In this document: in pieces, positions 9,743-22,450 of the stretch
How positions within the stretch are numbered: position 1 is the stretch's first letter
Layout of the letters: every line of letters starts with the position of its first letter
DNA from: Bacteroidota bacterium
GTDB taxonomy: Bacteria; Bacteroidota; Bacteroidia; Palsa-965
DNA length: 64,000 nucleotides
Assembly (NCBI GenBank): GCA_013288325.1
Contig: JABDCB010000002.1
Span: 53,453 to 117,452, forward strand
Reading direction: 5' to 3'
Notes under the pieces: model-generated
The model's input: the letters and a program-made list of their open reading frames with translations, nothing else
The model's database searches: none
What the model was told of the DNA's origin: nothing
Translations under genes and position numbers: made by a program

Positions 9743-9920
9743 TATCTCTCACTTCCCATTAAGTAGTTAAGGATTACACTTTCCTGCTATTCAATTGCAT
9801 CCGAAATAACCTTTGGTTCAAGGTGGCGCTTGCGCTGACTGCCAACTTCGTTTGCTCTTGAATGAGCTGCATGGGCTTCCTCTGTAAACAAATCAAAAAA
9901 TTAATTTAAAAACAATAACC

Positions 9921-10877
9921 ATGAACCTATCAAAAACAATTACAGCGATTGCCTTCCTGACAGCGCTGTCTCCTGCTGTCTTTTCGCAGAACACGGAAAA
10001 AGCAAAATCGGATTATGTGTATTTAACAGGTACCCGATTTACGTATCCACTTATTGAAAAATGGATAGCGGAATACAAAAAGGAAAACCCATCAGCGCGA
10101 ATAGGGCTCCTGAAAAAGGGCGAAGTGACTGACAGTGCGAATGTGTTTATCGTCTCTCACAAGCTCGACGACGCGAAACAGAAGGAAACCGATGCATACG
10201 TGCAGGTTGCAGAATACGCTCTGTTACCTATTGCCAACGAAGCAAATCCCATTGTTAAGAAAACGGCAAAGACTGGAATTGATGGGGCCAAGTTCAAAGA
10301 GTTGTTCATAAAAGGAAAAGATGACGAGTTGTTGACACAGGAAGAGAAGACCCAAAGACAGGCAAAAAATCCGTCGCTTGTCTACACCCGCGCAACGGCA
10401 TCTTGCGCTTCCATCTCCTTTGCCGATCATTTTGGATATGTATGGGAAGACATCAATGGGAAAGGTGTAAGCGGTGATGACAAAAATCTGTTGCAAGCGG
10501 TACAGAAAGACACGAATGGTCTTTCTTACAATAATTTGGGATATATCTATGACCTGAAGACGCGCTTGCCGGTAAAGGGAATTGCAATAATTCCGATAGA
10601 TCTGAATCAAAATGGGAAGTTGGATCCTCAAGAACAGATTTATGGGAACCTGGATCAGGTGATCGGATATCTGGAGAACAATCCGGATGAAAAAGGAATA
10701 CCTACAGCCTATGTAAATCTGATTTTCAATAAGAGCCAACCCAATGCAGCCTTGCAATCATTCCTGTCGTGGGTATTGACCAAAGGACAAAAATATAACC
10801 ATGAAGTGGGTTTTTTCAATGCTCCTCCCAAAGCATTGGCCAAGCAACTAAAGTCGCTCCCGATCATACCAAACTGA
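9921..10877 (+). CDS. PstS-like periplasmic substrate-binding domain protein
   Basis: Signal peptide; 'YVYLTGTRFTYPLIEKWIAEYKKENP ... KGVSGDDKNLLQAVQKDTNGLSYNNLGYIYDL', PBP-like fold. No ABC permease or ATPase follows. Confidence 0.7.
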   Translation: MNLSKTITAIAFLTALSPAVFSQNTEKAKSDYVYLTGTRFTYPLIEKWIAEYKKENPSARIGLLKKGEVTDSANVFIVSHKLDDAKQKETDAYVQVAEYALLPIANEANPIVKKTAKTGIDGAKFKELFIKGKDDELLTQEEKTQRQAKNPSLVYTRATASCASISFADHFGYVWEDINGKGVSGDDKNLLQAVQKDTNGLSYNNLGYIYDLKTRLPVKGIAIIPIDLNQNGKLDPQEQIYGNLDQVIGYLENNPDEKGIPTAYVNLIFNKSQPNAALQSFLSWVLTKGQKYNHEVGFFNAPPKALAKQLKSLPIIPN

Positions 10878-10900
10878 ACCTGGAATAAAAATAAAATCTT

Positions 10901-13900
10901 ATGCCATACCCCATATTGAAATTTCAAAAAAAGATTATTTCACTCTTATTGTTCACGGGCGGTTCTTTATTCTCCTACGGACAAACTCCGCTTATCTTGA
11001 AAGGAAGGGTAATGGCGGAGCTGTCACGGGAGCCTTTACCCGGTGTTATTGTGCACATAAATGGAACCAAGGTGGGTACCACTACGGACACTGCAGGGAG
11101 GTTTGAATTGCAAACCACGCAACCTATACCATTTACACTGTTTATTGACTTCATCGGTTTTCAGACCAAAGAGATTGATGTGTACGAAGCTTCCGAGCCC
11201 CTTGAAATCATGCTTCAAACAACTAATTCCCTGAAACAAGTGGTAGTAGTGGGCTATGGAGAGCAAAGCAGAAAAGACATCACAGGCTCTATCTCCTCTG
11301 TACCAGCGGAATTGAAATCCCAACCCGTTTCTTCCGTCGAAAGGCTTTTAGAGGGATCAACTGCTGGAGTTGCGGTTACGCAAACGTCCGGGCAGCCAGG
11401 CGCAGGGGTGAGTGTGCAAATCAGAGGCAACAATTCCATCACTGCCGGCAGCGATCCTTTGTATGTGATAGACGGGTTTCCAATCAATAATGATTATGGA
11501 GTAAATGATGCCGGAGTGATAGGCGGGCCTAAGATAGATCCGCTTTCTACCATACCTACTTCCGACATAGAATCTATCGATGTATTGAAAGATGCTTCTG
11601 CCACCGCCATTTACGGTAGCCGGGGCGCAAACGGAGTAGTTATCATCACCACCAAGAAGGGTAGCAGAGATCAATCCTTGGTTACTTATGATGAATACAC
11701 CGGGGTTTCCGAAGTGACAAAGGAAATTCCGTTGTTGAATGCAGGGGAGTGGTGGCAGTTGCGTAAAGATGCTGCAATCAATTCTGGTACGTCAGGGGCA
11801 TTGGAAGGGAAAAATGCATCCATCCTGGCGACTGCAAAAAATCAGGGTTATGCTATCGATACTTCGGGTCAGGGTACGGACTGGCAAAAAGCAGCCTTCC
11901 GTAGCGCAATCACTCAGAATCATAATTTATCGATTCTCTCCGGTACGGATAAAACCAGGTTGGCAATCGCATTTAACTATTTGAATCAGGATGGTGTGCT
12001 AATAAATACGGGATTTGTGCGATATGCGGGTAGAGTAAATGTGGAACACAAATATAGCCGTAAATTTAAAGTATCTGCCAATATCAATGGGAGTATATCC
12101 AGTGCGAATGTGGCTCCGGCAAATGTGGTCAGCAATTTATTACTGACTCCTCCCGGTCTGCCAATTTATAAAAGCGATGGTACTTTCGTTCTTCAAAGTC
12201 CGTTCGAATCGGCTAATCCGGCAGTAGTAAACCCGATTAATACGCTTACGAATGAGATTAACCAAAGCAAGACAAACCGCCTTCTGGGAAACACGGCTCT
12301 GGAATATGCCATCCTCGATCATTTGACTGCAAAAGTTCTGTTTGGGGCAGATATTCTCGATAATAAGCAAAATCAATACCTGCCTCTCACCACAGCCGAA
12401 GGTCTTGCTTTAGGGGGGTATGGGGCTGTAGGGTCTCAATTTACAATCAATTGGCTGAATGAGAATACACTTTCCTATTCCAGAATTCTGAATGGTGTCC
12501 ATTCACTGAATGTATTGGCCGGATTCAGTGCCCAGCATTCGGCTACAGAGGGTGAAATAACATCGGCAGCGGGTTTCCCGAATGACTTACTTACTTATAA
12601 TAATCTGGGAGTAGGAGTGACTCCTCGTCCGGTCACCACCTCATCCGACGAATGGGCATTGGCATCCTGGTTGGGAAGGATCAATTATGGGTTTAAAGAA
12701 AAGTATCTCGTTACCCTGACGCTGCGCGCTGATGGATCATCCAAGTTCGGACCTGACAACAAATGGGGATACTTTCCATCCACTGGTCTGGCCTGGAATG
12801 CGAATCAGGAACATTTCCTCCGGGATGTAAAATGGCTTTCTAACCTAAAGGTAAGAGCCAGCGTAGGGAATACAGGTAACCAATCGATCCCATCTTATTC
12901 TTCGCTGGCGCAATTAGCATCTTACCGTTATAACTTTTCGAATACCACCGTTTCCGGGTATGCGCCTCTAACCGTGTCAAACCCTAATTTGGGATGGGAG
13001 AAAACAACTCAGACGGATTTTGGAACGGATCTGGGTCTTTTTAAAAACAGGATAAACCTGACAGCCGACCTGTACTACAAACTAACCACCAATCTACTGT
13101 TGAGTGAACCGGTGTCCGGCACCTCTGGTTTATCATACTATGATCCGAATGCAAACCCTGGTCAGCTTTCAACAGTGTATCAAAACATCGGAGCCGTAGA
13201 AAACAAAGGTTATGAAGCCGGTGTTGTCTCACAAAATCTCATAGGTCGTTTAAAGTGGAATACCATTTTTATCCTTTCTCAGAATTTCAGCAAAATTCTG
13301 TCGTTGGGTAACGGTATCAATCAGACTGTTCCCGATGCCAATGAGCCCTCCGTTCTGCAAGTTGGGGCTCCTTTAGGCTCCTTTCTGGTATATGAAACCA
13401 ATGGCCTGATTAAAGCCGGAGGTCCTGCACTGACACCACAGCAAGATAAAAATCCGGGAGGTCAGAATTATGTGGATGTGGACGGTGACGGAAAAATCAC
13501 ATCCAACGATCGGGTCCTGATTAAGAATAATCCTCCCGTTGTTTTAGGACTCACTAACACCGTCCAATTTGGAGGATTTGATCTGACTATATTTTTTCAG
13601 GCTTCTATTGGTGGCAAACTTTACAATGCAAACAGAGCCGCACTTGAATTGGGTACAGGCTATACAAATGCTTCGGCCGATTTCCTTAAAGCCTGGACCG
13701 GGACCAATGCCGATGTAAAAGCGCCTTATCAGGATCCGGCCATTGTGGTATCCGATCGCTTTATCGAAGACGCTTCCTATTTGCGTTTGAAAAATATTAC
13801 TATTGGGTATACATTGCCTTCTAGGCTTACGGAAAAAGTGAAGATAAAAAAATTGCGTTTGTATGTGTCAGCTCAAAACGCATTTACATGGACCCGATAT

Positions 13901-14017
13901 ACAGGTTATGACCCCGAAGTCAGTCTCAACGGACAGAGCCTGATAGAGAAGGGATATGATCAGGGAGTATATCCCAACAGCCGAACGATCCTTGGAGGCA
14001 TCACCGTTACCTTTTAA
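10901..14017 (+). CDS. SusC/RagA family TonB-linked outer membrane protein
   Basis: VVVVGYGEQSRKDITGSISSV, RGNNSITAGSDPLYVIDGFP, DIESIDVLKDASATAIYGSRGANGVVIITTKKG. Confidence 0.97.
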   Translation: MPYPILKFQKKIISLLLFTGGSLFSYGQTPLILKGRVMAELSREPLPGVIVHINGTKVGTTTDTAGRFELQTTQPIPFTLFIDFIGFQTKEIDVYEASEPLEIMLQTTNSLKQVVVVGYGEQSRKDITGSISSVPAELKSQPVSSVERLLEGSTAGVAVTQTSGQPGAGVSVQIRGNNSITAGSDPLYVIDGFPINNDYGVNDAGVIGGPKIDPLSTIPTSDIESIDVLKDASATAIYGSRGANGVVIITTKKGSRDQSLVTYDEYTGVSEVTKEIPLLNAGEWWQLRKDAAINSGTSGALEGKNASILATAKNQGYAIDTSGQGTDWQKAAFRSAITQNHNLSILSGTDKTRLAIAFNYLNQDGVLINTGFVRYAGRVNVEHKYSRKFKVSANINGSISSANVAPANVVSNLLLTPPGLPIYKSDGTFVLQSPFESANPAVVNPINTLTNEINQSKTNRLLGNTALEYAILDHLTAKVLFGADILDNKQNQYLPLTTAEGLALGGYGAVGSQFTINWLNENTLSYSRILNGVHSLNVLAGFSAQHSATEGEITSAAGFPNDLLTYNNLGVGVTPRPVTTSSDEWALASWLGRINYGFKEKYLVTLTLRADGSSKFGPDNKWGYFPSTGLAWNANQEHFLRDVKWLSNLKVRASVGNTGNQSIPSYSSLAQLASYRYNFSNTTVSGYAPLTVSNPNLGWEKTTQTDFGTDLGLFKNRINLTADLYYKLTTNLLLSEPVSGTSGLSYYDPNANPGQLSTVYQNIGAVENKGYEAGVVSQNLIGRLKWNTIFILSQNFSKILSLGNGINQTVPDANEPSVLQVGAPLGSFLVYETNGLIKAGGPALTPQQDKNPGGQNYVDVDGDGKITSNDRVLIKNNPPVVLGLTNTVQFGGFDLTIFFQASIGGKLYNANRAALELGTGYTNASADFLKAWTGTNADVKAPYQDPAIVVSDRFIEDASYLRLKNITIGYTLPSRLTEKVKIKKLRLYVSAQNAFTWTRYTGYDPEVSLNGQSLIEKGYDQGVYPNSRTILGGITVTF

Positions 14018-14041
14018 TTTTTTATCATACAAAAACTATTT

Positions 14042-15610
14042 ATGAAAAAATTAATACCCCTATTGTCCTTTGTATTAATCATATCTACCTCTTCCTGCAA
14101 AAAATTTCTAGAAGAGAAACCGAAGAGTATTATTACGGAAGATAATTTTTATAAAACAGAAAGCGATGCCATTTACGGCATCAATGCAATCTATTCCATG
14201 CTTAATGCAGGAGGCTCTTCAGAGCAAACACCTTATAATACCTTGTTTAGTACAGGGATGGATATGGCTACTGACGATGTGGACCCGGGGCCAGGTGCTG
14301 TCAATGGGGATGTGCGGTCGCTCTCCGTGCTGGCGCAAACCTCTTCCAACCGCACTATATTTCAGCTCTGGCAACAACATTACGCAGCGATTGTAAAGGC
14401 GAATGTGGCGTTAACCAAAATTCCGGGCATCAGTTTTGATGCTGTTCTTAAAGCAAGGCTACTAGGAGAAGCCAGATTTTTAAGAGCACTATACTATTTC
14501 AATCTGGTGAGGTTATGGGGAGATGTTCCATTGGTTCTGGAATATAATCCCACAGGAATCACAGCATCCGACTATGCAAATGCAAGAACCTCCTCCACAT
14601 TGGTGTATGCACAGATTGAAAAGGATTTGGGAGAAGCCGTAACGGTGCTCCCTGCGAGCTACTCGAGTCCTGATGTAGGCAGGGCAACTAAAGGAGCCGC
14701 ATTGGCTCTGCTGGCCAAAGTTTATCTGACAGAAGCTTCTCTTCCTCTTAATATTACCAGACAGTATGCACTGGCTGTGAGTACAGCTTTGCAAGCGATG
14801 TCACCGTCGGAAGGAGGCACAGGAACATTCGGCTATGCGCTTCAGACAAACTATGCCAATGTATTTCTGCCCGCGTATAAAAACAATTCCGAGCATATCT
14901 TTTCTGCTCAGTTTAAGTCAAACTCGCAGTCACAGGGTAACAACCAATGTGCAAGAGCCATTTTCAATGGTGTGCCTGGATTGAGCGGGTCTTATTCCGA
15001 ACAGGTGCGCTTTTACAAGAATGGAGCAGATAACTATTTCAGTATTTATAAACTATACCATGCAGGCGATAAGAGGAAGCAGGCCACTTTTGTGACCAAG
15101 TTTACAAGTCCATCTACGGGTCAGGCTATCGCTTTAAAAATTACAAACCCTGCAGTGCCCAATGATTCTACTCCCTTTTTCAATAAAGCATGGGATCCAT
15201 CATCTATTTCCCTCACGAGTGAGTCGGCAGCCAATGTATCTATCCTCCGGTATGCCGAGCTTTTACTCATCCATGCAGAAGCAGAGAATGAGTTAAGCGG
15301 GCCTACCGGTACAGCCTATAATTCCATTAATAAAGTAAGGAACAGAGCGGGACTGCCAGCTCTTACTCCCGGTTTGTCAAAAGATCAGTTTCGCGATTCG
15401 TTGTATCTTGATCGCAGGCTGGAACTGGTATGGGAATACCAAAGGTGGTTTGATCTGATCCGCCAGAAAGATGCATCAGGCCAATCCATTTTTGTTGCAA
15501 GCCTTCATACGGTTGGGAAAACCAATGCAAAGGATTATCAGCGTCTGTATCCCATTCCGCTCAACGAATTGGCCGTTAATCCGAATATTAAGCAAAATCC
15601 GGGTTGGTAA
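14042..15610 (+). CDS. SusD/RagB family nutrient-binding lipoprotein
   Basis: Lipobox SSCKKFLEEKPKS; ARFLRALYYFNLVRLWGDVPLV; C-terminal RLYPIPLNELAVNPNIKQNPGW. Confidence 0.97.
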   Translation: MKKLIPLLSFVLIISTSSCKKFLEEKPKSIITEDNFYKTESDAIYGINAIYSMLNAGGSSEQTPYNTLFSTGMDMATDDVDPGPGAVNGDVRSLSVLAQTSSNRTIFQLWQQHYAAIVKANVALTKIPGISFDAVLKARLLGEARFLRALYYFNLVRLWGDVPLVLEYNPTGITASDYANARTSSTLVYAQIEKDLGEAVTVLPASYSSPDVGRATKGAALALLAKVYLTEASLPLNITRQYALAVSTALQAMSPSEGGTGTFGYALQTNYANVFLPAYKNNSEHIFSAQFKSNSQSQGNNQCARAIFNGVPGLSGSYSEQVRFYKNGADNYFSIYKLYHAGDKRKQATFVTKFTSPSTGQAIALKITNPAVPNDSTPFFNKAWDPSSISLTSESAANVSILRYAELLLIHAEAENELSGPTGTAYNSINKVRNRAGLPALTPGLSKDQFRDSLYLDRRLELVWEYQRWFDLIRQKDASGQSIFVASLHTVGKTNAKDYQRLYPIPLNELAVNPNIKQNPGW

Positions 15611-15733
15611 ATCTGTTTAGCTTTCAGACGTTTTAAATATGCTCCTGTTTACGGTAACAGAATTATCTGTTTTTGTAACTATTGTCGTAGGTCTCCCCAT
15701 CAGTTCTTGCGTATTATGCAGCCAAGGCGCGTT

Positions 15734-15760
15734 TGTATACTTTCTTTTAGATAGTATACA
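15734..15760. promoter_or_regulatory. 8-bp inverted repeat TGTATACT-N11-AGTATACA between susD and katG
   Basis: Perfect arms at 15734-15741 and 15753-15760; role unknown (operator or weak hairpin). Confidence 0.35.
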
Positions 15761-15831
15761 CAACGGAAGGAAATCCCTGTGTAGCAAATTGCGTTTTGTT
15801 TATTATATTTAGGTGTGATTAAAAGAATTAA

Positions 15832-18114
<2,283 letters not shown>

Positions 18115-18158
18115 TTTCTATTCAACGGCGCTCTGGCATTTTCTGAATCGTGTGATAG

Positions 18159-18518
18159 TCAATGTGAATTCATCTTTAGAAATTCCATGGCCTTATCCAG
18201 CGATACATCTCCGTGCGAGGTATTGTACAGACATTTGCGGTGATGAATCAGCAAAAGCTGGGGCGATTGATGCTGAATCTGATAACGTTCGGCAATAGCG
18301 TTGCTCAGGTTGCGATGCAGGAGCAGATCCAGATAATAAACATCCACGATCCCTTCATTCGTGTTTCCCATCTCCCGAACCAGGCTTTTCTTGGCCATGC
18401 CGCTTATATAACAGCTTGTGCTATGTTTGAAGATGACCTGTGGTTTAGTATCCGACAGCACATCTATTTCTTCCAGTTGATTTACTACTTTAAGTACGGT
18501 GAATTCCATAGTATACAT
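18159..18518 (-). CDS. monothiol bacilliredoxin BrxC/YtxJ-like
   Basis: 'VIFKHSTSCYISGMAKKSL...DVYYLDLLLHRNLSNAIAERYQIQHQSPQLLLI' matches the YtxJ/BrxC pattern. Confidence 0.75.
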   Translation of the reverse strand: MYTMEFTVLKVVNQLEEIDVLSDTKPQVIFKHSTSCYISGMAKKSLVREMGNTNEGIVDVYYLDLLLHRNLSNAIAERYQIQHQSPQLLLIHHRKCLYNTSHGDVSLDKAMEFLKMNSH

Positions 18519-18551
18519 TGTTTGTAATATTGCCGGAAGATACTTGTTGCT

Positions 18552-18974
18552 TTATTTATTTAGCGCTTCCTCTTCTTTTTTGATTACCCCGACTAATGTT
18601 TTGATGATGACTATTTCAATCAGCAGAAATGTGAGCGGCAGAACCAGCATGATATTTATGTTTCCCTGCACAAAGGATATAATAATGGTTTGAATTTCTA
18701 TAAGGGCCCTTACAATCGTTAATATGACAAGGGCTTCCGGAGCACCTTTAATAATGGTTACAAAAGCCAGCGCTAAACCGATGGCCATGTTTCTGGCGGC
18801 AAATTCATAATTGGCATGTTTAAGGATGGCATTGCTAAGATCAAGTCCTGACCCGTTTTTAAAAAGCAAAGACATGTCGATATAACTCATCACTCCAAAC
18901 CCAAGGTTTACAAGTGCTAAAATACCTACCGTTATTCTTACCCATTTAGGGACATTGTCAATATGTGTGCTCAT
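18552..18974 (-). CDS. hypothetical membrane protein
   Basis: Four predicted TM segments by hydrophobicity; no family recognised. Confidence 0.6.
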   Translation of the reverse strand: MSTHIDNVPKWVRITVGILALVNLGFGVMSYIDMSLLFKNGSGLDLSNAILKHANYEFAARNMAIGLALAFVTIIKGAPEALVILTIVRALIEIQTIIISFVQGNINIMLVLPLTFLLIEIVIIKTLVGVIKKEEEALNK

Positions 18975-19057
18975 GTCTTTTATATTAATAAATAATTATA
19001 GCCTGGACCAGAGAGGAGGCTGACACCTTTACAGTTTCAGAATCCCTAAAATTAAAA

Positions 19058-20791
19058 TCAATTACCGACAACAATCCGTGTTGTTGCAGTTTCGGTCAAC
19101 CCTCTTAAAACAGCAATATAAACTCCGGATGGCAATGCCGCTGCCTGATAAGTATATTGCCCGCTCCCTTTTGGGAGACTTCGGTTATTGAACAAGGTCG
19201 CAATTAGTTTCCCACCTAAATCATAAATTTCAAGGGAAACACTCGGGTCATCATTGGAAGTAGTATAGACGAACTCTGTATATTCCCTAAAGGGATTAGG
19301 GGCATTTTGAAGTAGCCAGGGCTTTTGACAAATTACGCAAACTCCTTCTTTTCCTGATGAGAATGGCATTGTGTTTTTAAGTTTAGCCACAAAGGGAGCA
19401 CTGCCATATCCATTACCTTTCACAAATGCAGCATCGAACCAGGATACCTGAGATTTTAGGGTATAAAACATTTCTCCGGAGATGTACAGATTTCCGCAAT
19501 GATCAAAAGATATGACCGGATTCTCCCCGCTCATTGGAATACTGCTTGTTTTTACCCATCTGTATTTGCCTTCAGAAGAGAAGCTGGCAATAAGGAGAGA
19601 CATGTATGATTTTTTAATGGTATCGGTCTCCAAAATAAGCGGTGCCATATTTTGCTTTGAACTAACAGATGCATAAATATTATCTTCCTGATCTATTCCG
19701 ATTGCATTTACCATTTCCGCCTTACTTGTCTTTGCCCATTTTAAAGTACCTCCTTTGGAAAAGCAAGCGAGAAGCATCTTTTTCTTTTGAGTCGTATCAA
19801 TCTTTTCATCGAAGAAAGTACCATTGTTCTGAATATACCCTCCGATTACTACTTCATTATCGGTTACTTTTAGGGCGTTCATCCTTGACTCTCCTCCGGA
19901 AGTTTTCACCCATTTTAATTTCCCGGAGGACGTATAAGCAGCCAGGTACATTTCGTAGGGCTGGCTGGATTTTGTTTCCTTCTCCAAAACAGGTGCATCA
20001 TAAGAACCACCGTTGCTGAAAACGCCGCCAATTTCAAATTCCCCGGCCATATAAATATCGCCTGCAGGAGTTACATCAGCTTTTGCATCATACAAGATGC
20101 AACAGCTTTTGGATTTATATTGAACATTCTGGCCCCATAAAGGTTTCATATCCTTATCCATGCAGAGAAGATAATTGGCTCCACCCACACCTGCTGAAAG
20201 TTTAATATTTCCAACTATTTTGTCATGCTCCATATGACCTGCAATAAGGAAATTTTCATCCGGAGTTATACAGAATGAAGTTGGCCGGGTAATAATGCCT
20301 GAAGTATCTTCTTTAATCCAAAGGGGTGTTCCATCAGTTTTCAGGCAGTAGATAAAACAATGGTGATAGCCAATTTTCTGCTTTAGTTCAGGAAAGAAGG
20401 CGGATTCTGAAGATGATCCAAGCACATAGATTTTGTTGTCAGATCCTCTGACTATTCCATGTACTTTAGCCGGGTACCGACCGCCAATAACTCTACGCAT
20501 CCAATTTATGTGACCGGATGGATTATAGCTTACAATGAGCAGTGGGTTTTCAAAAACATTTACTTTTATGGAATCGCCATTTGAACTATGGAGCCAGGAA
20601 TCACCAACTACAAAGTTCGGGAGAGCAGCTTCACCTGCTACAATAATATTTTCAGATTGATCAACAACCGCAACCTTAAAACCGGAATATAGATTGGAAC
20701 TTGTTGAGGCCCATTCGAAATGCTGAGCAGAGGCTTTCAATACGGTGAGAAATAGAAGTAAGGAAAAAAGTATTTTCACGACCGTCTTCAA
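19058..20791 (-). CDS. T9SS type A sorting domain protein with beta-propeller-like repeats
   Basis: Signal peptide; repeated 'GxxxWxKTxxG' blade-like segments; C-terminal QNAPNPFREYTEFVY...LEIYDLGGKLIATLFN...GVYIAVLRG. Confidence 0.8.
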   Translation of the reverse strand: MKTVVKILFSLLLFLTVLKASAQHFEWASTSSNLYSGFKVAVVDQSENIIVAGEAALPNFVVGDSWLHSSNGDSIKVNVFENPLLIVSYNPSGHINWMRRVIGGRYPAKVHGIVRGSDNKIYVLGSSSESAFFPELKQKIGYHHCFIYCLKTDGTPLWIKEDTSGIITRPTSFCITPDENFLIAGHMEHDKIVGNIKLSAGVGGANYLLCMDKDMKPLWGQNVQYKSKSCCILYDAKADVTPAGDIYMAGEFEIGGVFSNGGSYDAPVLEKETKSSQPYEMYLAAYTSSGKLKWVKTSGGESRMNALKVTDNEVVIGGYIQNNGTFFDEKIDTTQKKKMLLACFSKGGTLKWAKTSKAEMVNAIGIDQEDNIYASVSSKQNMAPLILETDTIKKSYMSLLIASFSSEGKYRWVKTSSIPMSGENPVISFDHCGNLYISGEMFYTLKSQVSWFDAAFVKGNGYGSAPFVAKLKNTMPFSSGKEGVCVICQKPWLLQNAPNPFREYTEFVYTTSNDDPSVSLEIYDLGGKLIATLFNNRSLPKGSGQYTYQAAALPSGVYIAVLRGLTETATTRIVVGN

Positions 20792-20895
20792 ATTACTGCA
20801 GGTTTAGGGATGAGGTTTCTTAGAAACGTTACAAAAGGTAGTGATTCAGATCGAATAAATACCTTATCAGCCCATCATTGAAACAAGATGTGAAT

Positions 20896-22227
20896 TTATA
20901 GAGAAGGAGTAAAAACAATTTTCCCCGCATTTCCGCTGGGGCCATTCGATCCTGAAAGTCCATTGGAGCCTTGAAGTCCGGAGCTTCCCGGAGGGTTTCC
21001 GGAACCGCCACTTCCTCCCTGACCTCCGTAACCTCCTCTGCCTCCTAATCCCCCCGATCCCGGAATACTAAGCGCTTTGATCAGATTCAGGTAAGGTTTA
21101 GCTCCCGGTGAATAGACAACGGTAATGTTTCCTCCGTCATATCCCCGTCCGCCGTCTCCACCATTGCCTCCATCTCCTCCGTTACTCCCGTTACCTCCGG
21201 GACCCTGAGTTGTTACAGTCGTAGTGGTCATGGTGCCATCACTTGCCGGCACCATCTGCACGTCGGTGGAAGTAGAGCCGGACGATCCTGACATTCCCTG
21301 AGAGCCATCACTTCCGGAATTTCCACTGATTCCATTTCCACCCCGGCTTGAAATGGATAAGGATCCACCCTGTGTATTAATACGGTAATTGTATATTTTG
21401 TTGTTTGTGTTATCCACCACTTTCACGTCTAATAGTCTGGCATGAATAACAGAATCGGAATAAAGATCAGCCGTTACTTTAAGATCGTGGCCTCTTCCAT
21501 TGGATACGATATCGCATTGATAATTCGCAATGTAATCGAGGATAATCTGGAGTGTGTCTGTAAAGACTGGATTTTTAGCGAGGCTGGCTATGAGTTTCAC
21601 TTTGTCTTTCGTAATCTTCAGCGGATTGTTGTCAATTTTCAAATCTCCTTTTGATTTGGAGATATGACTGCCATCGGATGCAAAAACAAAATCCTGAAGA
21701 TTCTTGCTCGCCGGGGCCCATTTGTCAATAAAAGTGTTGTTATCAAAGCTCGTTCTGATTCCAAATTGAACATGATTTCCGGGGGCTTTTGAGAAAGACC
21801 CACTGGTCAGAATTTTTATTCCGGTCTCATAATTATAAGGTATCTGTTGAGTAAGGAGGAACTTATCTTTTTTTCCCAGGAACCATTTTCTGGTATAAAC
21901 AGCAACCCTTACAGAATCTCCTTTTTTATAATCATTATTGCCTTTAATATGGATTTTGCCATTGAAGTAAGTGCCGCCGGTTACTTCTAATTTATATTTG
22001 CCCCAGCCTTTATCCCCTTTCAAATATCCTTTTGTTTTCAACACTTCCCCTTTGCTCGTGGTGGTTGTGATTCCCATGGACAATGATTTTCCGGGAATGC
22101 GAAGAACCGTTGTGTCATACTGAAGGGTGATTTTATCAGCGGGGGTATTAATCACCGGGTGTTTATCAGCCGATTGTCCGCAAACATGGATCGTTATTAA
22201 TGTCAGTAGTAAAAATGCTAATCTCAT
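20896..22227 (-). CDS. secreted protein with glycine-rich collagen-like C-terminus
   Basis: Signal peptide; GGNGISGNSGSDGSQGMSGSSGS...GGDGGNGGDGGRGYDGG...GPSGNAGKIVFTPSL. Confidence 0.7.
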   Translation of the reverse strand: MRLAFLLLTLITIHVCGQSADKHPVINTPADKITLQYDTTVLRIPGKSLSMGITTTTSKGEVLKTKGYLKGDKGWGKYKLEVTGGTYFNGKIHIKGNNDYKKGDSVRVAVYTRKWFLGKKDKFLLTQQIPYNYETGIKILTSGSFSKAPGNHVQFGIRTSFDNNTFIDKWAPASKNLQDFVFASDGSHISKSKGDLKIDNNPLKITKDKVKLIASLAKNPVFTDTLQIILDYIANYQCDIVSNGRGHDLKVTADLYSDSVIHARLLDVKVVDNTNNKIYNYRINTQGGSLSISSRGGNGISGNSGSDGSQGMSGSSGSTSTDVQMVPASDGTMTTTTVTTQGPGGNGSNGGDGGNGGDGGRGYDGGNITVVYSPGAKPYLNLIKALSIPGSGGLGGRGGYGGQGGSGGSGNPPGSSGLQGSNGLSGSNGPSGNAGKIVFTPSL

Positions 22228-22450
22228 AAACAGGGGTATGAATCGTGTATAGTTGGCAAATATCCACCGGTTAAATTCTATTGTGGGAAGATATATTGTA
22301 GGGTAAGACTAAGATATTGATAAGTAGTTGAGGATTTAGGCTTTTTTAACACAATAGCTGGGACCTGAGTGTTAGCATTGTACGAACCCCTTGACGGGTA
22401 TTTATTTTTCTGCTCTGTTTTGAGTGACCATTATTTCTCGATAACTCAGT

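Noticed and set aside
10224-10757. 177-aa minus-strand ORF opposite the PstS-like gene
   Set aside because: The plus-strand product has a signal peptide and PBP-like motifs; the antisense ORF has none.
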